Assembly (NCBI GenBank): GCA_900546415.1
Contig: URCY01000003.1
Coordinates: 1-64,000 of the forward strand
Reading direction: 5' to 3'
DNA length: 64,000 bases
DNA from: an uncultured Eubacteriales bacterium
GTDB lineage: Bacteria > Bacillota > Clostridia > Oscillospirales > Oscillospiraceae
Shown here: positions 11,992-19,971 of the stretch, piece after piece
How positions within the stretch are numbered: position 1 is the stretch's first letter
How the letters are laid out: every line of letters begins with the position of its first letter
Translations under genes and position numbers: made by a program
The notes under the pieces: generated by a model
Seen by the model: the letters and a program-made list of their open reading frames with translations, nothing else
Databases searched by the model: none
What the model was told of the DNA's origin: nothing

Positions 11992-13506
11992 ATGATGACG
12001 ACAAATGTTCTTTCCTATCTGAAGCGTGCGGCGCAAACCGCGCCGGAGCACTGTGCCCTTGCCGATGCCTCGCGGGAATATACCTATGCGCAGACGTGGC
12101 GCATCGCCTGCGCCCTCGGCGCAGAGCTGAGCCGTCTGCTCGGCGGCGCGCGCCGCCGCCCGGTTCTGGTCGCGATCGACCGGAGCGCAAGAATTCCCGC
12201 TGCTTTTTACGGCGTAGTATGCAGCGGGAATTTTTATGTTCCGCTGGACTGCTCGCTGCCGGAGAAGCGTCTGCGCGATATTTATGAAACCATGCAGCCT
12301 GCGGCAATCGTTTTGGCGGCCGAGGGGGCGCAGCGCCCCGCGTTCATGACCTGTCCGGCCGTGGAGCTGCCCGAAAACGCCGAGACCGCCGACGAGACAG
12401 TCGCCGACCGCGCCATTGCCGAGGGGCTGGACACCGATCCGCTCTACTGCATCTTCACCTCCGGCTCGACGGGCGTACCCAAGGGCGTGCTCGTCTCGCA
12501 CCGCAGCGTGATCGACATGGCCGAGCAGTTCACGGCCGCCTTCGGCTTTGACGGGCAGACCGTCTTCGGCAATCAGGCGCCGTTCGACTTCGACGTCTCG
12601 GTGAAGGATCTTTACCTCGCGCTGCGCAGCGCCGCAACGGTGCAGATCCTCGAAAAACAGCTCTTCCTGATGCCCAAGCGGCTCGTCGCGCGGCTCAACG
12701 AGCGCCGCGTGGACACGCTGATCTGGGCGGCGGCAGCCATGAAGATCCTCTCGTCGCTGCGCACGTTCGACTCCGTCGTGCCGGAGCATCTGCGGCGCGT
12801 GATGTTTTCCGGGGAGCTGCTGCCCTGCAAGGTGCTCAACGACTGGCGGCGGCACATGCCGCAGGCAGATTATGTCAACCTCTACGGCCCGACCGAGATC
12901 ACCTGCAACTGCACCTATTACCGCGTCGACCGCGCCTATGCAGACGACGAGGTGCTGCCCATCGGGCGTCCCTTCGGCAACTCCGGCGTGTTTCTCTGCC
13001 GCGACGGCGCGGCCGTCACGGAGCCGGGCGAGGTCGGCGAGCTTTGCGTGCGCGGCACCTGCCTTGCGCTGGGCTACTATGCCAACCCCGAAAAGACCGC
13101 CGAGGCCTTCTGCCAAAGCCCGCTGCAAGCCCAATGGCCGGAGCGCATCTACCGCACGGGCGACCTTGCAAAATACCTGCCCGACGGCAATCTGCTCTTT
13201 GTCGGCCGCGCGGACTCCCAGATCAAGCACATGGGGCACCGCATCGAGCTCGGCGAGATCGAGGTCGCGGCCAACGCCCTGCCCGAGGTGCAGTACGCCT
13301 GCTGCCTGCATGACGCGGCGCACGAGCGCATCGTGCTCTTCTGTCAGGCGCAGGAGGACGACCCGAAGCGGCTGCTGCGCCGCCTGAGGGAGCGCCTGCC
13401 GGAGTATATGCTGCCGAACCGCGTCGTATTTTTGGAGACTATGCCCGCCAACCGCACGGGGAAGATCGACCGTGCGCTGCTGCGCGCGCAATATATCAAG
13501 GAGTGA
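11992..13506 (+). CDS. DltA-like amino-acid adenylating enzyme (carrier-protein ligase)
   Basis: An ANL-superfamily adenylation domain of 504 residues that should activate a small carboxylic or amino acid as AMP ester and load it on the adjacent carrier protein. Visible motifs: P-loop FTSGSTGVPKG, the NQAPFDFDVSVKDL segment holding the amino-binding Asp, YGPTEI, YRTGDLAKYLPDGNLLFVGR, and the C-terminal catalytic lysine in NRTGKIDR. Length matches DltA. One departure is FSGELLP where DltA enzymes have FCGE, the Cys that recognises D-Ala, so the substrate may differ. Start chosen at ATG 11992 with GCGGAG upstream; GTG 11986 and ATG 11995 are possible. It heads a four-gene operon. Confidence 0.85.
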   Translation: MMTTNVLSYLKRAAQTAPEHCALADASREYTYAQTWRIACALGAELSRLLGGARRRPVLVAIDRSARIPAAFYGVVCSGNFYVPLDCSLPEKRLRDIYETMQPAAIVLAAEGAQRPAFMTCPAVELPENAETADETVADRAIAEGLDTDPLYCIFTSGSTGVPKGVLVSHRSVIDMAEQFTAAFGFDGQTVFGNQAPFDFDVSVKDLYLALRSAATVQILEKQLFLMPKRLVARLNERRVDTLIWAAAAMKILSSLRTFDSVVPEHLRRVMFSGELLPCKVLNDWRRHMPQADYVNLYGPTEITCNCTYYRVDRAYADDEVLPIGRPFGNSGVFLCRDGAAVTEPGEVGELCVRGTCLALGYYANPEKTAEAFCQSPLQAQWPERIYRTGDLAKYLPDGNLLFVGRADSQIKHMGHRIELGEIEVAANALPEVQYACCLHDAAHERIVLFCQAQEDDPKRLLRRLRERLPEYMLPNRVVFLETMPANRTGKIDRALLRAQYIKE

Positions 13507-13511
13507 CCGCT

Positions 13512-13739
13512 ATGAAGGAGCTTTTGGAAATTCTGGAAACCTGCTGCCCGGACGTCGATTTTGAGCACGAGACTGCGCTCATCGACGACGGCATTCTGAC
13601 CTCTCTGGACATCGTGATGATCGTCGGCGAGCTGAACGACGCCTACGACATCTCCATCACGGTCGACGAGCTGGAGCCGGAGAACTTCAACTCCGCCGAG
13701 GCCATTTTGGCGCTGGTCGAGCGTCTGCGCTGCGACTGA
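13512..13739 (+). CDS. DltC-like acyl/aminoacyl carrier protein
   Basis: A 75-residue acidic carrier protein. Ser31 in DDGILTSLDIVMI is the phosphopantetheine site (TSL instead of the more common DSL). It follows the adenylating enzyme by 5 nt and precedes the MBOAT gene by 1 nt, so it probably ferries the activated residue to the membrane transferase, as DltC does for D-Ala. Its order (A-C-B) differs from the classical dltABCD operon. Confidence 0.85.
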   Translation: MKELLEILETCCPDVDFEHETALIDDGILTSLDIVMIVGELNDAYDISITVDELEPENFNSAEAILALVERLRCD

Positions 13740-13740
13740 T

Positions 13741-15273
13741 ATGGCGCTGAGCAGCCTCACCTTTCTGATCTTTCTGGCGGGCGCGCTGCTGGTCTATTAT
13801 CTCGTCCCGCTGCGCCTCCGCCGGTATGTGCTGCTGGCAGCGAGCGCGGTGTTTTACCTGTCGTACAGTCCGTCGGCCGGGCTGTCGCTTCTGGCCACGG
13901 TCGGCATGACCTACGGCGCGGGGCGCTGGCTCGGGGCGCTGCACCAAAAAGAACAAGCGCTGCTGGCCGGGACGCCGCGCGAAAACCGCCCGGCCGTGAA
14001 AAAGCGCGGCGTGCGCGTGCGGCGGCGCGTGCTGACGGCGGCGCTGTGCCTGAATTTCCTGACGCTGGCCGTCTATAAATACCTCAACTGGCTGCTCGGC
14101 GCGACGGGGCTTCCCTTCCGGCCGCTGGAGCTGCTTGTGCCGCTGGGGCTTTCGTTCTATATTTTCCAGACCGCCGGGTATCTGATCGACGTCTACCGCG
14201 GCAAGCTGGCCGCCGAGCGCAATTTCCTGCGCTATCTGCTCTTTGCGTCCTATTTCCCGCAGATGGTGCAGGGGCCGATCCACCGCTACGGTGAGCTTGC
14301 GCCGCAGCTCTTCGCCGAGCATCGCCTTCAGGCCGAAAACCTGCGCGACGGCATCGAGCTGATGCTCTGGGGTATGCTGAAAAAGGTGCTCATCGCCGAC
14401 ACGCTGGCCGCGCCGGTCGCCGAGCTTTACGGCAACTATGCCGCCTATCCCGGTCTGATCGTCTTTCTGGGCGCTGCGCTCTACTGCTTGCAGCTCTACT
14501 GCGATTTTTCCGGCGGCATCGACATCGTGCGCGGCGTCTCGGAGCTGTTCGGCATCCGCCTCGGCGAGAATTTCCGCCGCCCGTATTTTGCGCAGAGCAT
14601 CGACGACTTCTGGCGCCGGTGGCACATCTCCCTCGGCGAATGGATGAAGGACTACCTGTTCTATCCGCTGGCGCTTTCCAAGTGGCTCCCACGGCTCTGC
14701 AAGCCGCTGCGCAAGCATCTGGGCAAGCGCGTCGGCAAGCTGCTCGTGCCGAGCGTCGCGACGGTCGTCGTCTTTCTGGCCGTCGGCGTCTGGCAGGGGC
14801 CGGGGCTGCAAAACATCGCCTACGGCCTTTGGAACGGGCTGCTGATGTCGGCCGCCATGCTCTGCGCGCCGTTCTTCAAAAAGCGCGAGGGGCGCGCGAT
14901 GCAGGTCTTCCGCATCCTGCGCACCTGCTTCCTTGTGACGATCGGGCGCTTTTTCTCGCGCGCCGAAAGCCTCTCGGCCGCATGGGGGATGCTGCGCCAC
15001 TGCGCAACACACCTGCTTCAGGCGCTGCCGCGCGGCGTCTGGACGTCCTTCGGTCTGAGCGCAGGCGGATATGTTACGGTACTGCTCGCCGGACTTGTGC
15101 TCTTCTGCGTCAGCTTGCAGCAGGAGCGCGGCGTGCGCGTGCGCACGGCGCTGGCCGCGAAAAGGCCGGTCGTGCAGTTCCTTGTGCTGGTCGCGGCGCT
15201 CTTTCTTCTGCTGGCGACGGTCTATCTCAACACCGGCTACACCGCCATTGCCTATGTCTATGAAAATGTGTAA
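13741..15273 (+). CDS. MBOAT-family membrane O-acyltransferase (DltB/AlgI-like), unusual active site
   Basis: A 510-residue polytopic membrane protein that should pass an acyl or aminoacyl group across the membrane. MBOAT signatures are present: DFSGGIDIVRGVSELFGI and DDFWRRWHISLGEWMKDYLFYPL (His295). The second invariant His, normally in GxWHG, is Gln352 here (VGVWQGPG), while the rest of that segment (IAYGLWNG) is conserved. A basic cytoplasmic loop (KKRGVRVRRR) lies near residue 85. It is encoded 1 nt after the carrier protein. Family is certain; activity is in doubt because of the Gln. Confidence 0.88.
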   Translation: MALSSLTFLIFLAGALLVYYLVPLRLRRYVLLAASAVFYLSYSPSAGLSLLATVGMTYGAGRWLGALHQKEQALLAGTPRENRPAVKKRGVRVRRRVLTAALCLNFLTLAVYKYLNWLLGATGLPFRPLELLVPLGLSFYIFQTAGYLIDVYRGKLAAERNFLRYLLFASYFPQMVQGPIHRYGELAPQLFAEHRLQAENLRDGIELMLWGMLKKVLIADTLAAPVAELYGNYAAYPGLIVFLGAALYCLQLYCDFSGGIDIVRGVSELFGIRLGENFRRPYFAQSIDDFWRRWHISLGEWMKDYLFYPLALSKWLPRLCKPLRKHLGKRVGKLLVPSVATVVVFLAVGVWQGPGLQNIAYGLWNGLLMSAAMLCAPFFKKREGRAMQVFRILRTCFLVTIGRFFSRAESLSAAWGMLRHCATHLLQALPRGVWTSFGLSAGGYVTVLLAGLVLFCVSLQQERGVRVRTALAAKRPVVQFLVLVAALFLLLATVYLNTGYTAIAYVYENV

Positions 15274-15285
15274 GGGGGCGCTGCA

Positions 15286-17109
15286 ATGTCCGCAAAAAAA
15301 TGGCTGAGGATGCTCCCGTTCGCGCTGGCGGCGGCGCTGCTGCTGTGCGTGCTGATCAATCTGCTGGTCGACCCCTTCGGCGTGTTCGGCGACCGGCTGC
15401 TCCGCTGGGATTCCTATGACCAGACGAACAATCCCCGCGTGGCCAAGCTCGAATATCTCGAGCGCCACCACGAGGAATACGACTCCTATATCATCGGCTC
15501 GTCCTCGGCCGCGTCCTATGACACCGAGCGGCTCAACGCCTACACCGGCGCGTCGTTCTATAATCTCTTTGTCTACGGCTGCAACACGAAGGACTACAGC
15601 GATTTTGCCGCCTACCTGATCGAGCACTATGAGGTCAAAAACCTCATTCTGAACCTCGGCATCAACGAGGCCGCCACGCCGACCGAGGACGGCACGGGTC
15701 TGACCGACCGGCCGCACTACAAGGTCAACGGCGGCAGTCCGCTGGCGTTTTACCTCAAATATGCCCTCGCAGGCCCGCGCTATTCGCTGGAAAAGCTGCG
15801 CTCCCGCGCCTCCGACACGCTGCTGCCGCAGGTCTTCGACGTTTTTGACGTGCAAAGCGGCTGTTACGACAAGCGCGTGCGCGACGTGGAGAACGTCGGC
15901 GACCTCGCCTGGTACGAGGCAAGCTACGGCGCGGACTTCTCCTGCGACGATCAGTCGACGTATCTCGGGCAGATCGACGCCTGCGTGCAGGCCGTCGAGC
16001 AGATCCGCGACCTCTGCGCCGAGCGCGGCGTCCGGCTGACGGTGATCTTCTCGCCGGTCTACAGCGGGCAGTGGGAGAAGGTCGACGCGCAGGAGCTGCG
16101 GCGCTACCGGCAGGCGCTGGCCGAGGTCACGGACTACTGGGACTTCGCGCAGAGCGCCATTTCGGACGACGCGCGGTATTTTTACGACGCCACGCATTTC
16201 CGCAACGCCGTGGGTGACATGGTGCTGGCGAAAATTTTCGGCGACGACTCCGTCTGGATGCCGGAGGATTTCGGCCGCCGGATCGCACGCGCCGAGCAGC
16301 TTGAGGAGCAGGCCCCGGCGCAGAGCGCGCACAGCGTGACCGTGCCGATCCTGATGTATCACCATCTTGCCGCCGAGGGCGACGACGCGACCGTCATCAC
16401 GCCCGAGCGCTTCCGCGCCCAGCTCGAGGCCGTCAAGGCCGCCGGGTGGCACGCCGTGTCGATGCAGGAGCTTTATGACTATGTCTATCACGGCGCGGAG
16501 CTGCCCGAAAAGCCCTTCTGCATCACGCTCGACGACGGCTACGCCAGCAACTACGAGCTGGCCTACCCGATCCTGAAGGAGCTGAACCTGAAGGCGACGA
16601 TCTTCTCGATCGGCTTCTCCTTCGGCTGCACGGAATACAAGGACACCGGCAACGCCATCACGCCGCACTTCACGTTCGAGCAGGCGCGCGAAATGACGGC
16701 CTCCGGCCTCATCAGCATCCAGAGCCACACCTTTGACATGCACCAGTGGCCGCCGTTTGAAACGGCCGCAGACGTGCGCGCGACGATGAGCCCGCTGCCG
16801 GGCGAGAGCGAGGCCGATTTTCAGGCCGCGATTCTCGCGGACGTCAAGGCCTATCGCACGATGTACGAGGCCGCCTTCGGCGCGGCGCCCATCGCGCTGG
16901 CCTATCCCGAGGGCGTCTATTCCACGCTGACGGAGGTCACGCTGCACGAAAACGGCTTCGCCATCACGCTCTGCACCGACCCCGCGCGCCGCAACACCCT
17001 CGTCAAGGGGCTGCCGCAGACGCTCTGCGCGCTGGGGCGGCTGAACGTCGCCGAGGCGCAGACGCCGCAGGATATATTGGACTATTTAGAGTCAAAAATC
17101 GTGAAATAG
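15286..17109 (+). CDS. Membrane-anchored SGNH-like (DltD-type) domain fused to a polysaccharide deacetylase
   Basis: A 607-residue protein with two domains. Residues 8-28 form a membrane anchor. The first domain (about 45-330) looks like an SGNH/DltD-type hydrolase-transferase: Ser72 in IIGSSSA, and D301-A-T-H304 near its end. The second (about 352-607) is a NodB-type deacetylase (CE4): VPILMYHH, metal-binding LDDG (D416, D417), SHTFDMH (H481, H486) and LAYPEG. This suggests one extracytoplasmic enzyme that transfers or removes an acyl group and also deacetylates a cell-wall glycan. It is last in the dlt-like operon, where dltD would be. The fusion is unusual; domain functions are inferred. 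Confidence 0.82.
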   Translation: MSAKKWLRMLPFALAAALLLCVLINLLVDPFGVFGDRLLRWDSYDQTNNPRVAKLEYLERHHEEYDSYIIGSSSAASYDTERLNAYTGASFYNLFVYGCNTKDYSDFAAYLIEHYEVKNLILNLGINEAATPTEDGTGLTDRPHYKVNGGSPLAFYLKYALAGPRYSLEKLRSRASDTLLPQVFDVFDVQSGCYDKRVRDVENVGDLAWYEASYGADFSCDDQSTYLGQIDACVQAVEQIRDLCAERGVRLTVIFSPVYSGQWEKVDAQELRRYRQALAEVTDYWDFAQSAISDDARYFYDATHFRNAVGDMVLAKIFGDDSVWMPEDFGRRIARAEQLEEQAPAQSAHSVTVPILMYHHLAAEGDDATVITPERFRAQLEAVKAAGWHAVSMQELYDYVYHGAELPEKPFCITLDDGYASNYELAYPILKELNLKATIFSIGFSFGCTEYKDTGNAITPHFTFEQAREMTASGLISIQSHTFDMHQWPPFETAADVRATMSPLPGESEADFQAAILADVKAYRTMYEAAFGAAPIALAYPEGVYSTLTEVTLHENGFAITLCTDPARRNTLVKGLPQTLCALGRLNVAEAQTPQDILDYLESKIVK

Positions 17110-17153
17110 TCCGAACTTTACCAATAAAATCAAATTACAGGAGGATTTTTTAC

Positions 17154-17534
17154 ATGGAGATCATTCACACCGAGCACGCCCCGGCCGCCATCGGCCCGTA
17201 TTCTCAGGCCATTGCGCACTGCGCGCTGGTCTTCACGTCCGGTCAGCTCCCCATCGACCCGGCCACCGGCAGCTTCCCCGAGGGCGGCATTGAGGCGCAG
17301 GCCGAGCAGTCCATCGCCAACCTCAAGGCCATTCTGGAGGCCGCAGGCAGCGACCTTGCCCACGTGGCAAAGACGACCTGCTATTTGCAGCATATGTCCG
17401 ATTTCGCCGCGTTCAACGCCGTCTATGCCAAGCACTTCCCGAACAACCCCGCAAGAAGCTGCTTCGAGGTCGCGGCTCTGCCGAAAAACGCCCTCGTCGA
17501 AATTGAGGCCGTCGCCGTCCGCGCGGACAAGTAA
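17154..17534 (+). CDS. ridA: RidA family reactive-intermediate deaminase
   Basis: A 126-residue trimeric enzyme that hydrolyses reactive 2-aminoacrylate-type enamines formed by PLP enzymes. Family features are AIGPYSQAI, VFTSGQLPIDPATG, the substrate-binding Arg in NPARSCFEV and the C-terminal ALVEIEAVAV. An AGGAGG site precedes the ATG. It stands alone: the next gene is separated by a terminator-promoter element. Confidence 0.94.
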   Translation: MEIIHTEHAPAAIGPYSQAIAHCALVFTSGQLPIDPATGSFPEGGIEAQAEQSIANLKAILEAAGSDLAHVAKTTCYLQHMSDFAAFNAVYAKHFPNNPARSCFEVAALPKNALVEIEAVAVRADK

Positions 17535-17537
17535 AAC

Positions 17538-17590
17538 CGTTGCAATCCGTCCTGACTTCTGCTATAATACTGGCAGAAGTCAGGACTTTT
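17538..17590 (+). terminator. ridA terminator with an embedded promoter for the next operon
   Basis: Perfect 14-bp arms (17547-17560 and 17571-17584, GTCCTGACTTCTGC and its complement) and a T6 run (17585-17590) make a strong intrinsic terminator. Its 10-nt loop starts with TATAAT (17561-17566), and TTGCAA (17538-17543) lies exactly 17 nt upstream, giving a consensus-like SigA promoter. The same bases probably end ridA and start the thioesterase-rimM-trmD transcript. Confidence 0.8.
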
Positions 17591-17613
17591 TTGTTCAAAG
17601 GAGTTAGAAAACC

Positions 17614-18000
17614 ATGATCGTTGAAGTTGGAATGACCGGCAGCGCCGAGACGCTGGTCGAGCGCGCGGACACGGCGCAGGAGGTCGGCAGCGGCTCGCTG
17701 CTGGTCTACGCGACGCCCTGCATGGTCGCGCTGATGGAGGGCGCGGCCTGCAACGCCCTTGAGGGCAAGCTCGCCGAGGGCGAGACGTCCGTCGGCACGC
17801 GCATGGACGTGCAGCATCTGGCCGCGACGCCGGTCGGCATGGAGGTGCGCGCCGAGAGCCGCCTCACCGCCGTCGACGGCCGCAGGCTGACCTTTGAGAT
17901 CACGGCCTTTGACGAGGCCGGGGAGATCGGAAAAGCCACGCACGAGCGCGTGATCGTCAAGACCGAGCGCTTTTTGGAGAAGGCCTACGCCAAGCTGTGA
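17614..18000 (+). CDS. FlK-like hotdog-fold thioesterase
   Basis: A 128-residue single-domain hotdog protein of the fluoroacetyl-CoA thioesterase-like family. Conserved features are VYATPCMVALMEGAA (Thr and Glu) and TRMDVQHLAATP (His), matching the Thr/Glu/His set of FlK. In gut bacteria such proteins are generic acyl-CoA thioesterases; fluoroacetate as substrate is not implied. It is first in an operon, 9 nt before rimM, but a functional link with tRNA modification is not evident. Confidence 0.85.
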   Translation: MIVEVGMTGSAETLVERADTAQEVGSGSLLVYATPCMVALMEGAACNALEGKLAEGETSVGTRMDVQHLAATPVGMEVRAESRLTAVDGRRLTFEITAFDEAGEIGKATHERVIVKTERFLEKAYAKL

Positions 18001-18009
18001 GGTGCGAGG

Positions 18010-18513
18010 ATGAAACAGTTTCTTGAAGCCGGGCAGATCGTCAGCACGCACGGCGTGCAGGGTGAGGTCAAGATCCTCCCGTGGGCGGACGGCCCGGAAT
18101 TCCTGCTGAAATTCAAAACGTTCTATCTCGGCGGCAAGCCCGTCGCCGTGCAGAGCGCCCGCATCCACAAGGGCTGCGTGCTGGCCAAGCTCGAGGGCGT
18201 CGAGACGCCCGAGCAGGCCACGCTCCTGCGCGGCAAGACCGTCTGCGTCGACCGCACGGACGTGCGGCTGCCCGCGGGCACGGTGTTCATCGCCGACCTG
18301 ATCGGCTGCCGCGTGCTCAACGACGACACCGGTGAGGAGCTCGGCACGCTCCGCGACGTGCTGACCCTGCCGTCGAGCGACGTCTATGTCATCGGCGGCG
18401 CGGGCAAGCAGTATATGATCCCCGCCGTCAAGGAATTCATCCGCCTGATCGACGTCGACGCGGGCGTCGTGCGGGTGCATCTGATTGAGGGCTTTGCGAC
18501 CGATGAGAATTGA
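18010..18513 (+). CDS. rimM: 16S rRNA processing protein RimM
   Basis: A 167-residue assembly factor for the 30S head that binds S19. The N-terminal domain starts FLEAGQIVSTHGVQGEVKILP. The PRC-barrel domain has ADLIGCRVLND, YVIGGAGKQYMIPAVKEFI and the closing LIEGF. It overlaps trmD by 11 nt, the conserved bacterial arrangement, though rpsP and rplS are absent here. Confidence 0.93.
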   Translation: MKQFLEAGQIVSTHGVQGEVKILPWADGPEFLLKFKTFYLGGKPVAVQSARIHKGCVLAKLEGVETPEQATLLRGKTVCVDRTDVRLPAGTVFIADLIGCRVLNDDTGEELGTLRDVLTLPSSDVYVIGGAGKQYMIPAVKEFIRLIDVDAGVVRVHLIEGFATDEN

Positions 18514-19282
18514 CATTCTGACCCTTTTCCCCGACACCGTCGGCGACGTGCTGGGCGAGTCCATTCTCGGGCGCGCACAGGAGCGCGGCTATCTGCGCAT
18601 CGAGACGCATCAGATTCGCGATTACACGACCAATAAGCAAAATCAGGTCGACGACTATCCCTATGGCGGCGGGCGCGGCGCGATTTTGCAGGCCGACCCG
18701 CTCTATCGCTGCTGGTGCCACGCCTGCGACGAGGCCGGTGGCCCCGTGCACACGATCTTCCTGTCGCCCTGCGGCCACGTGTTCACGCAGGCCGACGCCA
18801 AGCGGCTGGCCGGGCTGGACAACCTCGTGCTCGTCTGCGGGCACTACGAGGGCATCGACCAGCGCTTCATCGACGAATGCGTCGACGAGGAGCTGTCCAT
18901 CGGCGATTTCGTTCTGACAGGCGGCGAGATTCCGGCAATGGCCGTGGCCGACGCCGTCAGCCGACTCTTGCCGGGCGTTTTGCCCGACCGCGAGTGCTTT
19001 GAGGACGAGAGCCACTGGGACGGGCTGCTGGAATATCCCCAGTACAGCCGCCCGGCCGTCTGGCACGAGCGCCCCGTCCCCGAGATCCTGCGCTCCGGCG
19101 ACCACGGCCGCGTGGCGCGCTGGCGGCGCAAGCAGTCCATCCTGCGCACGCTTCACCGGCGGCCGGATATGTTCGCCAAGCTCCGGCTGCCCGACAAGAC
19201 GCGCGCCGAGAAAAAATTCTTGGCCGAACTGGAGGAGGAAGACGATGCCTTCAAAAATCGAAACGCTGAAAAGCTGGATTGA
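18503..19282 (+). CDS. trmD: tRNA (guanine37-N1)-methyltransferase TrmD
   Basis: It methylates G37 of tRNAs reading CNN codons, using SAM, and protects against +1 frameshifting. The 259 residues show MRIDILTLFPDTV, DDYPYGGGRGAI, the trefoil-knot SAM site LVCGHYEGIDQRFI, and DFVLTGGEIPAM. The C-terminal catalytic-base region is RSGDHGRVARWRRKQ. The start at ATG 18503 lies inside rimM. The C-terminus overlaps the sirtuin gene by 38 nt. Confidence 0.95.
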   Translation: MRIDILTLFPDTVGDVLGESILGRAQERGYLRIETHQIRDYTTNKQNQVDDYPYGGGRGAILQADPLYRCWCHACDEAGGPVHTIFLSPCGHVFTQADAKRLAGLDNLVLVCGHYEGIDQRFIDECVDEELSIGDFVLTGGEIPAMAVADAVSRLLPGVLPDRECFEDESHWDGLLEYPQYSRPAVWHERPVPEILRSGDHGRVARWRRKQSILRTLHRRPDMFAKLRLPDKTRAEKKFLAELEEEDDAFKNRNAEKLD

Positions 19283-19961
19283 GCAGGCGCACCGCGCCGT
19301 CTTTTTCGGCGGCGCAGGCGTCTCCACCGAGAGCGGGATCCCGGATTTCCGCAGCGTGGACGGCCTGTATCATCAGAAATTCGACTATCCCCCCGAGACG
19401 ATCATCAGCCGCAGCTTTTTTGACCGGCGGCCGGAGGAATTTTTCAAATTTTACCGCGAAAAAATGCTCCCGCTCGGCTTCGAGCCGAACGTTACGCATC
19501 GCGTGCTGGCGCGGCTCGAGCAGGAGGGGCATCTGGCCGCCGTCGTGACGCAGAACATCGACGGGCTGCACCAAAAGGCGGGCAGTCGGCGCGTGTTCGA
19601 GCTGCACGGTAGCGTCCTGCGCAACCACTGTATGCGCTGCGGCAGGGCCTATCCCGCGACGTTCATCCGCGACTGTCCCGGCGTGCCGCGCTGCGACTGC
19701 GGCGGCATCGTCAAGCCCGACGTCGTGCTCTATGAGGAGCCGCTCGACGAAAAGACCCTGACCGGCGCGGTCACGATGATCTCGCGCGCCGACCTGCTCA
19801 TCGTCGGCGGCACGAGCCTGACGGTCTACCCGGCGGCGGGGCTGCTGCGCTATTACGGCGGCGACCGCCTCGTGCTCATCAACCGCGACGAAACGCCCTA
19901 TGATAGCGAGGCGAGCCTCGTCCTGCATGAGTCGCTGGGCGAGGTCTTCTCCCGGCTCTGA
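19245..19961 (+). CDS. NAD-dependent protein deacylase (sirtuin, SIR2 family)
   Basis: A 238-residue sirtuin that removes acyl groups from lysine using NAD+. NAD motifs are GGAGVSTESGIPDFRS and TQNIDGLHQKAG; the catalytic His is in ELHGS; the zinc site is CMRC with CDCGG; and GGTSLTVYPAA closes the Rossmann fold. The start at ATG 19245 has GGAGGAGG just upstream, inside the end of trmD. The next gene starts 10 nt downstream. Whether it acts as deacetylase or desuccinylase cannot be told. Confidence 0.92.
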   Translation: MPSKIETLKSWIEQAHRAVFFGGAGVSTESGIPDFRSVDGLYHQKFDYPPETIISRSFFDRRPEEFFKFYREKMLPLGFEPNVTHRVLARLEQEGHLAAVVTQNIDGLHQKAGSRRVFELHGSVLRNHCMRCGRAYPATFIRDCPGVPRCDCGGIVKPDVVLYEEPLDEKTLTGAVTMISRADLLIVGGTSLTVYPAAGLLRYYGGDRLVLINRDETPYDSEASLVLHESLGEVFSRL

Positions 19962-19971
19962 GGTGGACGCC

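Noticed and set aside
13687..16947. Minus-strand open frame of 1086 codons opposite the dlt-like cluster
   Set aside because: It is a shadow of the high-G+C genes on the plus strand: His/Arg/Gly-rich with no recognisable domain, no ribosome binding site, and it spans several well-identified genes.
17614..18000. Fluoroacetate resistance gene
   Set aside because: The protein is FlK-like in fold and motifs, but such thioesterases are widespread and nothing nearby points to fluoroacetate metabolism.
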